This document shows positions 57,601 to 63,072 of a stretch of 64,000 nucleotides of DNA, piece by piece (position 1 is the first letter of the stretch; each line of letters starts with the position of its first letter). Origin of the DNA: Pseudoalteromonas peptidolytica. GTDB lineage: Bacteria; Pseudomonadota; Gammaproteobacteria; Enterobacterales; Alteromonadaceae. The translations under genes and the position numbers were made by a program. Location: contig NZ_WEHZ01000014.1 in NCBI RefSeq assembly GCF_012641745.1, forward strand, positions 62,001 through 126,000, in the 5' to 3' direction. The notes under the pieces were generated by a model. The model worked only from the letters and a program-made list of their open reading frames with translations, had not been told where the DNA came from and did not search any database.

Positions 57601-59602
57601 ACAAGGGCAAATCGAATATGTTGGACGTATCGATGATCAAGTGAAGATCCGAGGGCTTCGTATCGAATTGGGCGAAATTGAGTACCATCTAAACAATATT
57701 GAGCAAATATCTAAAACCACAGTGCTTGCAAGACAGGATCTGTCAGGTAACACCCGACTGGTTGCATACTACAGTGTGGTTGGCGATGCAGAACTTACAA
57801 ATGAACAACTACATCAAGCACTTGTTGCGGTGTTACCTGAATATATGGTGCCAGCAACTTTCGTGCTGATGGAGCAATGGCCGCTAACGGTAAGTGGTAA
57901 AGTAGATAAAAAGCAATTGCCCAACCCTGTGATGCAGACAACATCGGAATATCTTGCTCCGCAGACGGATGTCGAAAAAGTACTTAGCAGTATTTGGGAG
58001 GAATTGTTAGGTATTGCAAAGGTAGGTATTAAAGATAACTTTTTCTCGCTGGGCGGAGACTCTATTTTATCCACTCAAGTCGTGGCTAGAGCGAAAAGGG
58101 CAGGTTTAACGTTTACAATTAAAGATATGTTTAATTATCAAACGATCCAAGAGCTTGCACCTGTAGTGATGAGTAATGCTGCAATTGATATTCCTCAAGA
58201 AGCAGTCGTTGGAGAGCAGTTACTCACACCAATTCAAAAACAATTTGTCGAGAAGCGTTTAGCTAACCCAAATCACTATAACCAGGCCGTATTATTAAAT
58301 GCTCCAGAGGGAATGCAGCTATCTGAGCTAGAAACAATTGCAAAAAGTGTAATATCTAGGCATGATGTACTACGTCTGAAGTTTGGACTTGAACAAAATC
58401 AATATTGTTACATCCCCGAGTCTGATATTGATATTTCTACTGTTGTACAGGAAGTTAGCTTTACTGAGATTGCTGATTCGGAGCAAGCAAAAGCAATTGA
58501 GCTTTTCTGCGGGGGTCTGCAAGAGTCTCTGAATATCAGCAGTGGAGAGACATTTAAGCTTGCTTTAATCCATCTTGGAAATGGCCGCTTGAAGCTGTTT
58601 ATCTTGGGACATCACTTAATTATCGATGGTGTTTCATGGCGGATAATCATGGCGGATCTAGAACAAGCTTGGGAAGATTTGAAATCTGGTAATGATGTGT
58701 TATTGTCTGCTAAGACAACATCTTATCAGTTTTGGGGTCAGACGCTATCTGACTATGCATGTAGTGATGATTTGCTAAGCCAACGTGAATATTGGATTGA
58801 TCAGCTAAGTAAATATGAGCAGCACAATATCGAGTGTTTGGCTGATACGCAGGACAGCATTATTAGTACTGCAAGCCTTGCTGTTTCTGAGGAAGACACT
58901 GCACAGCTTGTAGATTCCGCAAATAGTGCATATAGAACAAAAGTGCATGAGTTGATTATAGCGGCTGTATTTAGTGCATTTCGACAATGGTCTGGTGCTG
59001 AAACCATACGTGTGGATATTGAAGGCCATGGGCGGGAAAATATTGCCGATGGGATTGACCTAAGTGATACGGTAGGCTGGTTTACGTCAATCTACCCATT
59101 AATGTTAAATGCACCGATGAATGAACCTGTTGGTGAGTTGATTAAGTTAGTTAAAGATTCGTATAGAGGTGTGCCTGACAACGGTATTGGGTTTGGTGCC
59201 TTGCGTTATCTAGCAAATGACCATGAGATACAAGCGCTTGACGAAAGCACGAGTAGCTATAATGTCGTGTTCAATTATCTTGGTCAGTTTGACAACATTG
59301 CTTCGGCAAAATCAGCGTTTTCCTTTGCTGAAGAAAAAACGGGTCTATCGTCGAGTGCAGAGAATAAGATTGACGATTTTATCACTGTGAATGCTCTTAT
59401 TTATCAAGGTAGGCTCAAGGTTGATATTTCATCAATTAAAGTCGGTGAAGCACAATTAGCGCAATTGCTGTCATACCTAGAACAAAGTATCGAGACAGTG
59501 TTGCTGGCTTGTCATAGCAAGCTAGCAGAGCAAGAGATGATTGCCGAGTATAACGAGCTTGCACATTCGCTTCCTAAGCAAGTTGAAGCAATTGAAATTT
59601 AA
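42656..59602 (+). CDS. Hybrid NRPS-PKS: C-A-T-E-C-A-T-KS-AT-KR-ACP-C-A-T-E
   Basis: A 5648-aa protein adding four units. Module 1: condensation (site PHSVSDG, H192), adenylation code D-A-Y-F-L-G-V-T-F-K (aliphatic, Ile/Val-like), carrier S1067, epimerisation (about 1110-1570). Module 2: DCL condensation (HHTLIDG), Phe code D-A-W-T-I-A-A-V-C-K, carrier S2588. Module 3 is PKS: ketosynthase (C2821 in TACSTS, H2957 in HGTGT), acyltransferase (S3262 in GHSIGE, malonyl-like RAFHSRH), ketoreductase (GGLGGMG, Y3932), carrier S4074. There is no dehydratase, so Phe plus malonate should give 4-amino-3-hydroxy-5-phenylpentanoate. Module 4: condensation (HHICTDG), Ser code D-V-W-H-I-S-L-I-D-K, carrier S5136, epimerisation (HHLIIDG). 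A basic helical N-terminus may dock onto the previous protein. Confidence 0.92.
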   Translation: MNNLSNNKKKLLALLKQKKLKENAQHNVEPVAPFSLISDHDKSLLADDVVDAYPISVLQMGMLHHMDMSNGEESPADYHNLTTFRGRIKGAFDKTLFQESINIIVKEHDNLRTTFDLTNFSIPLQLVHREASLEMGYDDLRGLSEAEQEAEISRYIELENKNMFDITQAPLMRFHVHQIEDDVISLSFTEPHSVSDGWSTHLTVMDIFDIYFALQRGQTFSLPEPALKYSDFIHEELKILKSQEAIDFWDAKLKECVNTELPFLEKEVATQEVDIYSHKYPFKLPRDIVKQLHEVVKKTGVPFKGILLAIHFKFLSIVTGQSNVTTGLAFNGRLEAENSEQMRGMFLNTLPVSMDLSAGSWRDLILASHQSELELVPFRRYPFGAIQKKYGTQPVFHTHLGFLHFHSMADKIAEGNVEKISNVDLSKTNFDLSTVFCMDPSDKYNIEFLGEVNLNKVSKSQFVSYMEVYVRLMKDLVENLDNPHASSCFLSNDEKEKQLVLWNQHEQEYDRTLHIHTMVERCAELYHDKIAAKYDDDSITYGELNTRANQLAYCLVELGLKNNELVGICLERSVESLIAMTAILKAGGAYLPLDPDYPQERLEYMFEDTQLNLVISTKTLQSKLPANSHTMICLDSFGEEKWDLQHLSTLPSSNLHHSELLPSEQQLAYVIYTSGSTGKPKGVAVTHNNVVSLVEDNKNIEVLPSDVMAQASNAAFDAATYEFWGALTKGAMICGVNKTTLLSPELLKAQIEQDKITVMFVTTALFNRIADEQPDTFQSLRKVLFGGEAHSLKAIGNILLGKSPQQLVHVYGPTETTTFATAFKFDCNEFRRYASAPIGKPLSNHKCYVLNPQLEPVPVGSVGELYIGGDGVACGYWQREALTDERFIPNPFNHSGAATLYKTGDTVRYLSDGNIEFVGRVDNQVKIRGFRIELDELSTTLQSCPILKDSTVIVREDEPGDKKLVGYIVYRDDSESNLDEVIKYLKSKLPSYMVPTLFEELESIPLTVNGKVDKKSLPKPTLTGQNQSHFEAPRNTNEKILCEIWQEILGLEKVGIHDNFFTCGGDSIISIQLVSKANRQGISINTRDIFEAQTIAELAKKCAENDTVSASKVSSGKLTLHPIQANFFSTQHTDHNHFHQSACLSVPTDFDIKFLDEFVSALYQRHDVLRLTFAKQDEKWQGKFAHMDTDKLSQVVKQVNLDTRDGELATRYEEIGFEFKSSFDISSGPLLNIVYIDSQEPENRRLLIIIHHLIVDGVSWRILLEDLNSAYQQYLADGSVSLTASGTSYKDYAAMLSNQDSQQRFESEKQYWLHQLQNGDLVLPYQDTGSSDTYADAANQEVVVDAKTTQSLLGQSNAPFKTKVNELLLSALALAFNRWCGSTAINVTLEGHGREEFHENVSLSQTMGWFTSMYPVLLSHQDCKASGGLGNLICSVKEQLRKVPNNGIGFGALSYIFDDQDIKRACEQHENSILFNYLGQFDQQAGEQALFKGAGDFTGADISAQHTRSHLLDINGMVFNGELKFQVNYHAEKFDNADIKKFCSFFESALMEVSAYCEQPNVERLTPADFPLCQLSQGELDTLQSRYTNIAELYPVTSMQAGLIYHGLLNTEKDSYINQLNIEFKGKFEIELFKKAWLAVIQRHNILRTAFVGLDRETPLQLVSESIQMDWTHLDWSAKSATEVEHEFADLLQEDKQQGFDFSVPGLMRFFTIKVNATCYKFAWTHHHTLIDGWSQPILFGEVFSAYQAFAANQLPEFVGEANYKEYIKWCVEQPLDEAKQFWSEHLKTLESPTQLGIEKREGDDTSGAIAEQRKSLTTDLTSQLKKVAGEAQVTLNTLVQAAWGYLLHRYSGNDEVIFGETVSGRNVEVDNVDKMVGLFIKTLPSVVSFTNNTRVDQWLKELHENQNKRDKFSYLSLTQIKECSQFDPIAPLFDVAMVFENYPIADAPELGQQESEFEISGFNAKAHAHFGMSLIVAPGEALTFELNYSEQKYEAHYVQTLLDHLETVLAGIVNNLTANVSELPLLTATELDAAVISSDNAAETVPGMTVHSWFEQQVAQYPTRPALQLHDEVMSYQALNIAANRFAGYLQAQGVNAQSKVIIHCERSFEMIVAVLAVLKAGASYVPLDVSYPVERKDYVINDSGAAVIITHSALEETLPTHSCDVVSVDNLSELTAAYSECNTVSEHTGATPNDLAYVIYTSGSTGNPKGVLIEHASMLNLARQQTGLFAVDQQSRVLQFASLSFDAAAWELLMALCNGACLCLIDAHTLMNPDLMAQYLSDQEITHATLPPALLVNLASEQFSQLETLIVAGEAISKEQAIIWSEGRKLFNAYGPTENTVCISVGEITTDNVHIGRPIGNVECFILDAYQRPVPAGCVGELYVGGRGLARSYLNLPEVTAEKFLTLPTNVVGSNTERVYRTGDLVRLNLEGNLEFIGRVDSQVKIRGFRVELGEIESVINSFDFIANSAVLLAQGESHDNRLIAFIETTEALTNAADDVFTLLEAKLPSYMLPSTINVLEALPLNHNGKVDRKALSQKIQSEPSTLEYEAPKFEIEAQLIALWQSLLNKRNIGIKDNFFKLGGNSLLAMRLREKIVQELEIEVSVTDIFNYPTVEQLAGFILHEHKDNPLVNTALIQFTEEGSGNVPIAVVGMSTRFGNTQNFEEFWSLLESGHEAIEELTDEQLRAAGISEKLIGNPEYIRKTFRFQGMEMFDAEFFEFSERQAEMTDPQHRVLLECAYEAMEIAGYPSEPESGSVGVFVGKSDNIGWIQKMMSQSHGHNAVDGMEAMKASSGAFLSTQLSYNLNLTGPSVNINTACSTSLVAVHQACKSIQNGECTMALAGGVSISAMEPAGYVHQEGFITSKDGHCRPFDESASGTRVGQGAGMVLLKRLDLAIEDGDTIFAVVKGSAINNDGSLKPGYTAPSVEGQAKAIASAMTVAGVEPSTIGFVEAHGTGTYLGDPIEVRALNRAYKSVAGKELDKQSIALGTLKANIGHLDTAAGVAGFIHAVCALNYKKISPNINFNSPNPELDLQSTPFYLENELREWKGGVEPRRGAVSSFGIGGTNAHVILEEFEGSGEDRSRMKYHVLPLSAKSPEALIASKGRLSAYINSHADIDVANMAYTLQQGRKPYQYRDALVVTSASEATELLQTTAQKVHRAASRELTFMFPGQGAQYTGMLLSLYQSSDEFKQQLDECIALFNPYLDSDLYAVCFDPEKERLLDQTNYTQAALFSIEYALARHLMTLGIKPSAMIGHSIGEYVAACLAGVFSLEDAIHIVANRGRLMQSMPTGNMVAIKCTAQQANEIAAQFNLCVAATNAKESIVLSGDSDSISRCLASLEANSIKYKKLKGDRAFHSRHTHSILMEFKSVFDGISLHAPALPFISNVSGDWITPDQAMTAQYWVEQLAGEVRFASGIESLINRYPEHALLEVGPGKTLAGLVSMHLPELIESVVPFVSLADNHSEGEELVANVMAKLWSIGAHIDWSVCYRGEKRRRIPLPTYAFQRKRFEPQIRQEMHSAITNQNNKLDFSKWFYAPNWLRKPNQPSQVDGHRCLYIHDAKHDPSLHIAQLTRANVEVVQAMGAQATRQISDSTFEVNLASEQGVVALFTLLEEQHFDHIVMPLGFSTQTSSAMLSYEARLQNDFYPAFFMFKALAEIHRSDLKVTLLTAEAFEVVGYENNNAIAAMLPALCKSATAELVNIDAGVVDIENTQASFSHSWVDELGRVFSNDRIVALRGKNRYVETYSQVDVSSSASNLSQVKENGTYIIIGGLGGMGLAVAEELVSKASVNLVLTTRTQSTIADLQTRLESQAYQRLQDINNSAMSCQISALDVADSQAFEAFVTDCIATTGTIDGIVYCAGVPGADKPIAELDIAELQAVMASKVSGLINLEMVIKRHELQPNFITLMSSLQTVVDTHKNRVDYGAANSFVDNFIAQLSETIPTCQIQVINWNTWSESGMAVNAVSEQSLEVNIAEKVVNSISNSEGRRVFATALNSGYQRIAICATDLSELKNLEKQALKKAQPKQEQQLTSDEAAEIFDSILFDILGCQEVDLRQNFHALGGDSLAAIRLNAQFAERLGVDISMAEIMESQSMLSLFDSINQKLGDSVQKRQTIASVEKLYGPLTFAQQRLWFIDEMEGGSSAYNQAWAIKLTGELNTVAMENAIKSVIERHTILRTTYHQGDEAFQQINENFEFELALVDISNVNKAQRDDEIERIINEEQRLPFVLSQDLMVRSKLLRLGQTEHVLLFSQHHICTDGFSMSRLFEELSFYYNGFLSDNKPALPALPIQYMDYAYWQREHMQGETFAAELESVCERLRGAPQVHSLPLDFQRPNQQSYRGDKWISNLDNTLSKKLHALAKSTNTTLFMVMNSALSILISKLGTENDVVIGTPVANRGEQETMPLIGFFVNTMAIRTQVDVEQSFTELLTQVKEECLHTYENQHIPFELVVEKINPERSLGYHPLVQILLVVQDKNVGDLQLNNLDIERMLPSEAYSKFDLSVNVTDHDDGIEVCWEYAKDLFAESSMARFTKHFITLLNNIVENQSLPIAELSLISPEEQVELLSFAQGEVIELSKEPTIHALFEQQVQKTPEATAVSYDDDTLTYTELNNRANQLASYLKQKGVGENKYVALYMDRSVELVVAIWAVLKAGGAYIPLDVSTPSERLATILMDSQPVCILTQQHLYDLVAPCSALPVIALNEQSLQAELVSYTTVNQSINSQSPDSCAYVIYTSGSTGTPKGVVCTHRGLINRIDWMQNEFKLHQSDVVLQKTPYSFDVSVWEFVWPLTSGAKLVVMRPEEHKDPEQIRQLIQAKQVTTLHFVPSMLNAMLSADAWHGCDSVARVICSGEALPIELQNTFYSKAKQASLHNLYGPTEASIDVSFWHCPNDTSAKAVPIGKPIQNTQLIILDEHQRLVPHGVVGELYIGGVGLAREYLNRPELTASTFIANPYSSLNTERLYKSGDLAYVNQQGQIEYVGRIDDQVKIRGLRIELGEIEYHLNNIEQISKTTVLARQDLSGNTRLVAYYSVVGDAELTNEQLHQALVAVLPEYMVPATFVLMEQWPLTVSGKVDKKQLPNPVMQTTSEYLAPQTDVEKVLSSIWEELLGIAKVGIKDNFFSLGGDSILSTQVVARAKRAGLTFTIKDMFNYQTIQELAPVVMSNAAIDIPQEAVVGEQLLTPIQKQFVEKRLANPNHYNQAVLLNAPEGMQLSELETIAKSVISRHDVLRLKFGLEQNQYCYIPESDIDISTVVQEVSFTEIADSEQAKAIELFCGGLQESLNISSGETFKLALIHLGNGRLKLFILGHHLIIDGVSWRIIMADLEQAWEDLKSGNDVLLSAKTTSYQFWGQTLSDYACSDDLLSQREYWIDQLSKYEQHNIECLADTQDSIISTASLAVSEEDTAQLVDSANSAYRTKVHELIIAAVFSAFRQWSGAETIRVDIEGHGRENIADGIDLSDTVGWFTSIYPLMLNAPMNEPVGELIKLVKDSYRGVPDNGIGFGALRYLANDHEIQALDESTSSYNVVFNYLGQFDNIASAKSAFSFAEEKTGLSSSAENKIDDFITVNALIYQGRLKVDISSIKVGEAQLAQLLSYLEQSIETVLLACHSKLAEQEMIAEYNELAHSLPKQVEAIEI

Positions 59603-59628
59603 AAACGGATAATAGATAAGCTGTTAAT

Positions 59629-62600
59629 ATGAATATCTTCAATTTACTAAAACAATTAAAAGAACGAGATGTCTCTGTTGGAGTAGAAGGGGAGAAGCTG
59701 AAAGTTTACGACCCTGAAAATAACTTAACACCTGAGTTGTTACAGAGCTTGAAAGAAAAGAAACAAGAAATTATTCATTTCTTCAGTAACAGTGATGAGC
59801 TAACCAAGTCTGACTTTCCTTTGGCTGATCTCACGCGTGAGTTATTTACGGAAATTCATGCAGAGTATACCGATCTACAGAGCATTATGATTGCTACACC
59901 AATGCAATCAGGAATGATTTTCCAAAGTCTAATGGATAAATCCAATGCTGCTTATACGGTTCAGCTATCAGGGGAGCTGGTCGGTGTTATCGATGAAAAG
60001 GCCTTTGAAGCAGCATGGCTTCACCTGATTGAGAGACATGAGATATTAAGAACTTGTTTTGTTGGACTTGGAGAAAAGCGTATTCATCAACTGGTCCGTA
60101 AAGCGGCTGCTTTTTCAGTCCAGTATCATGACTTATCAAGCTATAATCGAACGCTCGCATATGAGCAGCTTGATGCCATCAAACAAGCAGATAGAGAGCA
60201 AGGCTTTGACCTTAAAGTGCCTCCTTTGATGCGGGTGCAACTTGTTAAACTTGATACGGAGCTATATCAGTTTATTTGGTCATATCATCATGCTTTGCTC
60301 GATGGTTGGTGTAACCCTATTGTGATCCAAGAAGTGATGGCGTTTTATCAAGAAGTCGTGAATGGGACTCCAGTGGTGCTCGGTGAACCTGCTAAATATG
60401 AAAACTTTATCCGCTGGTTGAAATCCAGAAATACAGATAAATCAAAACTATTTTGGCGGGAAACTTTATCTGGTTTATCTGAAGCTGCGCCTTTGCCATT
60501 TTTGAAACCTGCAAAGACGCTTACTTCACACTATGAAAAATGTTCTTTTTCGCTGTCTGAAGAGCAAAGTCGTAACCTTGCGCAATTAGCCCAAAAAGAA
60601 AAATGCACAGTGAATGTACTGTTGCAATTTGCTTGGGCATACCTATTAAGCCAGTACTCGGCGCGCCAAGATGTGCACTTTGGGGTCACTGTATCAGGCC
60701 GTCCAGCGGAGCTGGTTGGTGTTGAGAATATGCTAGGGTTATTTATTAACTCTATTCCCCTCTGCGTATCAGTAGACAAAACGTCAACAATTCGAGCTGT
60801 GTTAGACCATATTCATCGAACTAACATGGAATGTAACGAACATAGCTATTTGTCATATAGCGATATTCAAAAGCAGTCAGATATTCCTGCGAATAAACCG
60901 TTATTTGAAAGCCTCGTTATTTTTGAAAACTATCCCTCTGATGGGGTGGCAGGTGATGACAGCTCAGTGAGGCTCACTCAATTAAACAGTGAAGAGGATA
61001 CTAACTTTGCATTAACCTTATACGCGTCAATGGCTGAGAAATTGGAGGTTGACTTACATTTCCAAACCGCAAGAATATCTCTAGAGAATGTACAGAGTGT
61101 AGTGGAATATCTACAACAGATCTTAATCAGCTTAAGTCAGGTATCAATGGAGGAGATAATATCTGAAGTAAGCCTTATCCCGGTACCAAAAACGAAGGCT
61201 TTTATTGCTGGGGAAACGAAAGAGATTAACGCTAAATCAGGGTTGTTGGCACAGTTTGAACATTATGTTGGAATGACGCCAGACAAAGTGGCGGTGGTGT
61301 GTGATGGTCACGCTTTCACATACAAACAGTTGTCTGAGCGCATCAATAAAATGGCGAACATGTTACATACACAAGGCCTTGGTGCTGGCGATTTGGTTAG
61401 CGTTTATTTGCCAAGAAATATTGAACTGTTAACCTCTATGTTGGCAATTCAGAAAGTAGGAGCCGCTTATGTCCCACTTTCGACCAATTATCCAATTGAC
61501 CGGATAGCCTACATGCTAGAACATTCAAAGGCTAAGCGTGTTATTACGAGCGGTGATTTAGCGTTGGAGCTTGAGATCTGCGCGGATAGGGTTTTAGATT
61601 TGTCTGCATCAAACATAGTGACTGCCTTAGAAGGCAGCTCAGTAGCCCTTAACAATGAAATTCAGCTTCCTGCACCTGATGATCTCATGTATGTGATTTA
61701 TACCTCAGGATCGACAGGCAAGCCAAAAGGGGTTTGTATCAGCCATAATAATGTCGCTAACTTTCTCCATGCAATGGAGCAAAGTCCTGGGTTATCTAGC
61801 CAAGATAGGCTACTTGCGATCACCCCTATCAGTTTTGATATTTCAGTACTTGAGCTCTATTTGCCACTGTATGTTGGCGCAACTGTTCATATTGTCGATG
61901 AGAAAATAAGTAAAGATAGCGGTAAACTGGTAAGCTATATCGAGCAAAATCAGATCTCTTGTGTACAGGCAACACCAGCTACTTGGACGATGTTAGAAGG
62001 GCAATCAAACTGGTCTACAGTCCAGCCTATAAAAGCGCTTTGTGGCGGTGAAGCATTGCCTCTGCATTTAGCAACAAAGATGGTGTCTAGGTACGAAGAA
62101 GTTTGGAATATGTACGGTCCAACTGAGGCAACCGTGTGGGTTGGTGCACATCGTATTGACAATGCTGATACTATTTCAATTGGTACGCCAATACTCAATA
62201 CTAAGTTTCATGTTTTAAATGACAAGCTAAAACCAGTAGTGCCAGGCATGAGTGGAGAGTTATATATATCTGGGGCTGGATTAGCGAAGGGTTATTTGAA
62301 TGAGCCGGAACTGACAACTGAACGATTTTTATCTTCTCCAGAATCTGGAGAGTTGATTTATAAAACTGGAGATGTTGTTCGACAGATCAGCAACAATGCC
62401 TATCAATACCTAGGGCGTGTGGATGAGCAAGTCAAAGTGCGTGGTTACAGGATTGAACTAGCAGAAGTGGAATCAGCGCTGATACAAAACGAATTAATTG
62501 AGTTCGTTGTGGTTAAAGCCGTATCAAATGGGGATGATTTCTCTCAACTGGTTGCCTATTGTGAATTAACCCCGGCAAGTAATGAGTATGATAACCTCGA

Positions 62601-63072
62601 CTTACTTCAAAAAGTTAAAGCTCATCTCAATGAAACTTTACCTGAATATATGCATCCAGCTTACTTTGAAATTATCGAAAATTGGCCGCTTACGCCAAGT
62701 GGTAAGGTAGACAAAAAGGCATTACCTAAACCAGAGATCTCGCTTGCTTTAGAAGAGTATGTTGCGCCTAATACAGACACTGAGCATAGCTTGGTTGCTC
62801 TGTGGTCAGAGTTACTTAAATTAGAGCCTTCAAAGATAAGTGTTACCAGCAGTTTCTTTCTTTTAGGGGGCAACTCTTTGCTACTGATGCGCTTAGTATC
62901 ACGACTTAGGGAACAATTTTCTGTTGATATTGAACTAGAAGAAGCAATGGAACTATCCAGCATTCGATTGTTGGCTGAGAAAGTCGATGACTATCAGAAA
63001 AGTAATGCACTTTCAGACATCAGTAAGGTATCGGATGTATTGGCAGAAGATGAAGTGGAAGAAGCTATATGA
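59629..63072 (+). CDS. NRPS module C-A-T for Gly with a TubC-like docking domain
   Basis: A 1147-aa module. Residues 1-55 resemble a TubC-type N-terminal docking domain (FNLLKQLKERDVSVGVEG, then LLQSLKEKKQEIIHFF). The condensation domain (75-510; HHALLDGW, H220 and H221) resembles those placed after epimerisation domains, fitting the D-Ser made by the previous protein. The adenylation domain (about 535-1030; YTSGSTGKPKG near 690) has the Gly code D-I-L-Q-L-G-M-V-W-K. Carrier Ser is S1083 in LGGNSLL. The C-terminus is acidic (AEDEVEEAI), suited to bind the docking domain that starts the next protein. Its stop codon overlaps the next start as ATGA, so the two are translated together. No epimerisation or termination domain is present. 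Confidence 0.9.
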   Translation: MNIFNLLKQLKERDVSVGVEGEKLKVYDPENNLTPELLQSLKEKKQEIIHFFSNSDELTKSDFPLADLTRELFTEIHAEYTDLQSIMIATPMQSGMIFQSLMDKSNAAYTVQLSGELVGVIDEKAFEAAWLHLIERHEILRTCFVGLGEKRIHQLVRKAAAFSVQYHDLSSYNRTLAYEQLDAIKQADREQGFDLKVPPLMRVQLVKLDTELYQFIWSYHHALLDGWCNPIVIQEVMAFYQEVVNGTPVVLGEPAKYENFIRWLKSRNTDKSKLFWRETLSGLSEAAPLPFLKPAKTLTSHYEKCSFSLSEEQSRNLAQLAQKEKCTVNVLLQFAWAYLLSQYSARQDVHFGVTVSGRPAELVGVENMLGLFINSIPLCVSVDKTSTIRAVLDHIHRTNMECNEHSYLSYSDIQKQSDIPANKPLFESLVIFENYPSDGVAGDDSSVRLTQLNSEEDTNFALTLYASMAEKLEVDLHFQTARISLENVQSVVEYLQQILISLSQVSMEEIISEVSLIPVPKTKAFIAGETKEINAKSGLLAQFEHYVGMTPDKVAVVCDGHAFTYKQLSERINKMANMLHTQGLGAGDLVSVYLPRNIELLTSMLAIQKVGAAYVPLSTNYPIDRIAYMLEHSKAKRVITSGDLALELEICADRVLDLSASNIVTALEGSSVALNNEIQLPAPDDLMYVIYTSGSTGKPKGVCISHNNVANFLHAMEQSPGLSSQDRLLAITPISFDISVLELYLPLYVGATVHIVDEKISKDSGKLVSYIEQNQISCVQATPATWTMLEGQSNWSTVQPIKALCGGEALPLHLATKMVSRYEEVWNMYGPTEATVWVGAHRIDNADTISIGTPILNTKFHVLNDKLKPVVPGMSGELYISGAGLAKGYLNEPELTTERFLSSPESGELIYKTGDVVRQISNNAYQYLGRVDEQVKVRGYRIELAEVESALIQNELIEFVVVKAVSNGDDFSQLVAYCELTPASNEYDNLDLLQKVKAHLNETLPEYMHPAYFEIIENWPLTPSGKVDKKALPKPEISLALEEYVAPNTDTEHSLVALWSELLKLEPSKISVTSSFFLLGGNSLLLMRLVSRLREQFSVDIELEEAMELSSIRLLAEKVDDYQKSNALSDISKVSDVLAEDEVEEAI

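Noticed and set aside
25680-61720. Long near-repeats among the adenylation domains as DNA repeats
   Set aside because: They are the expected conserved core motifs of related domains, not a separate repeat element.
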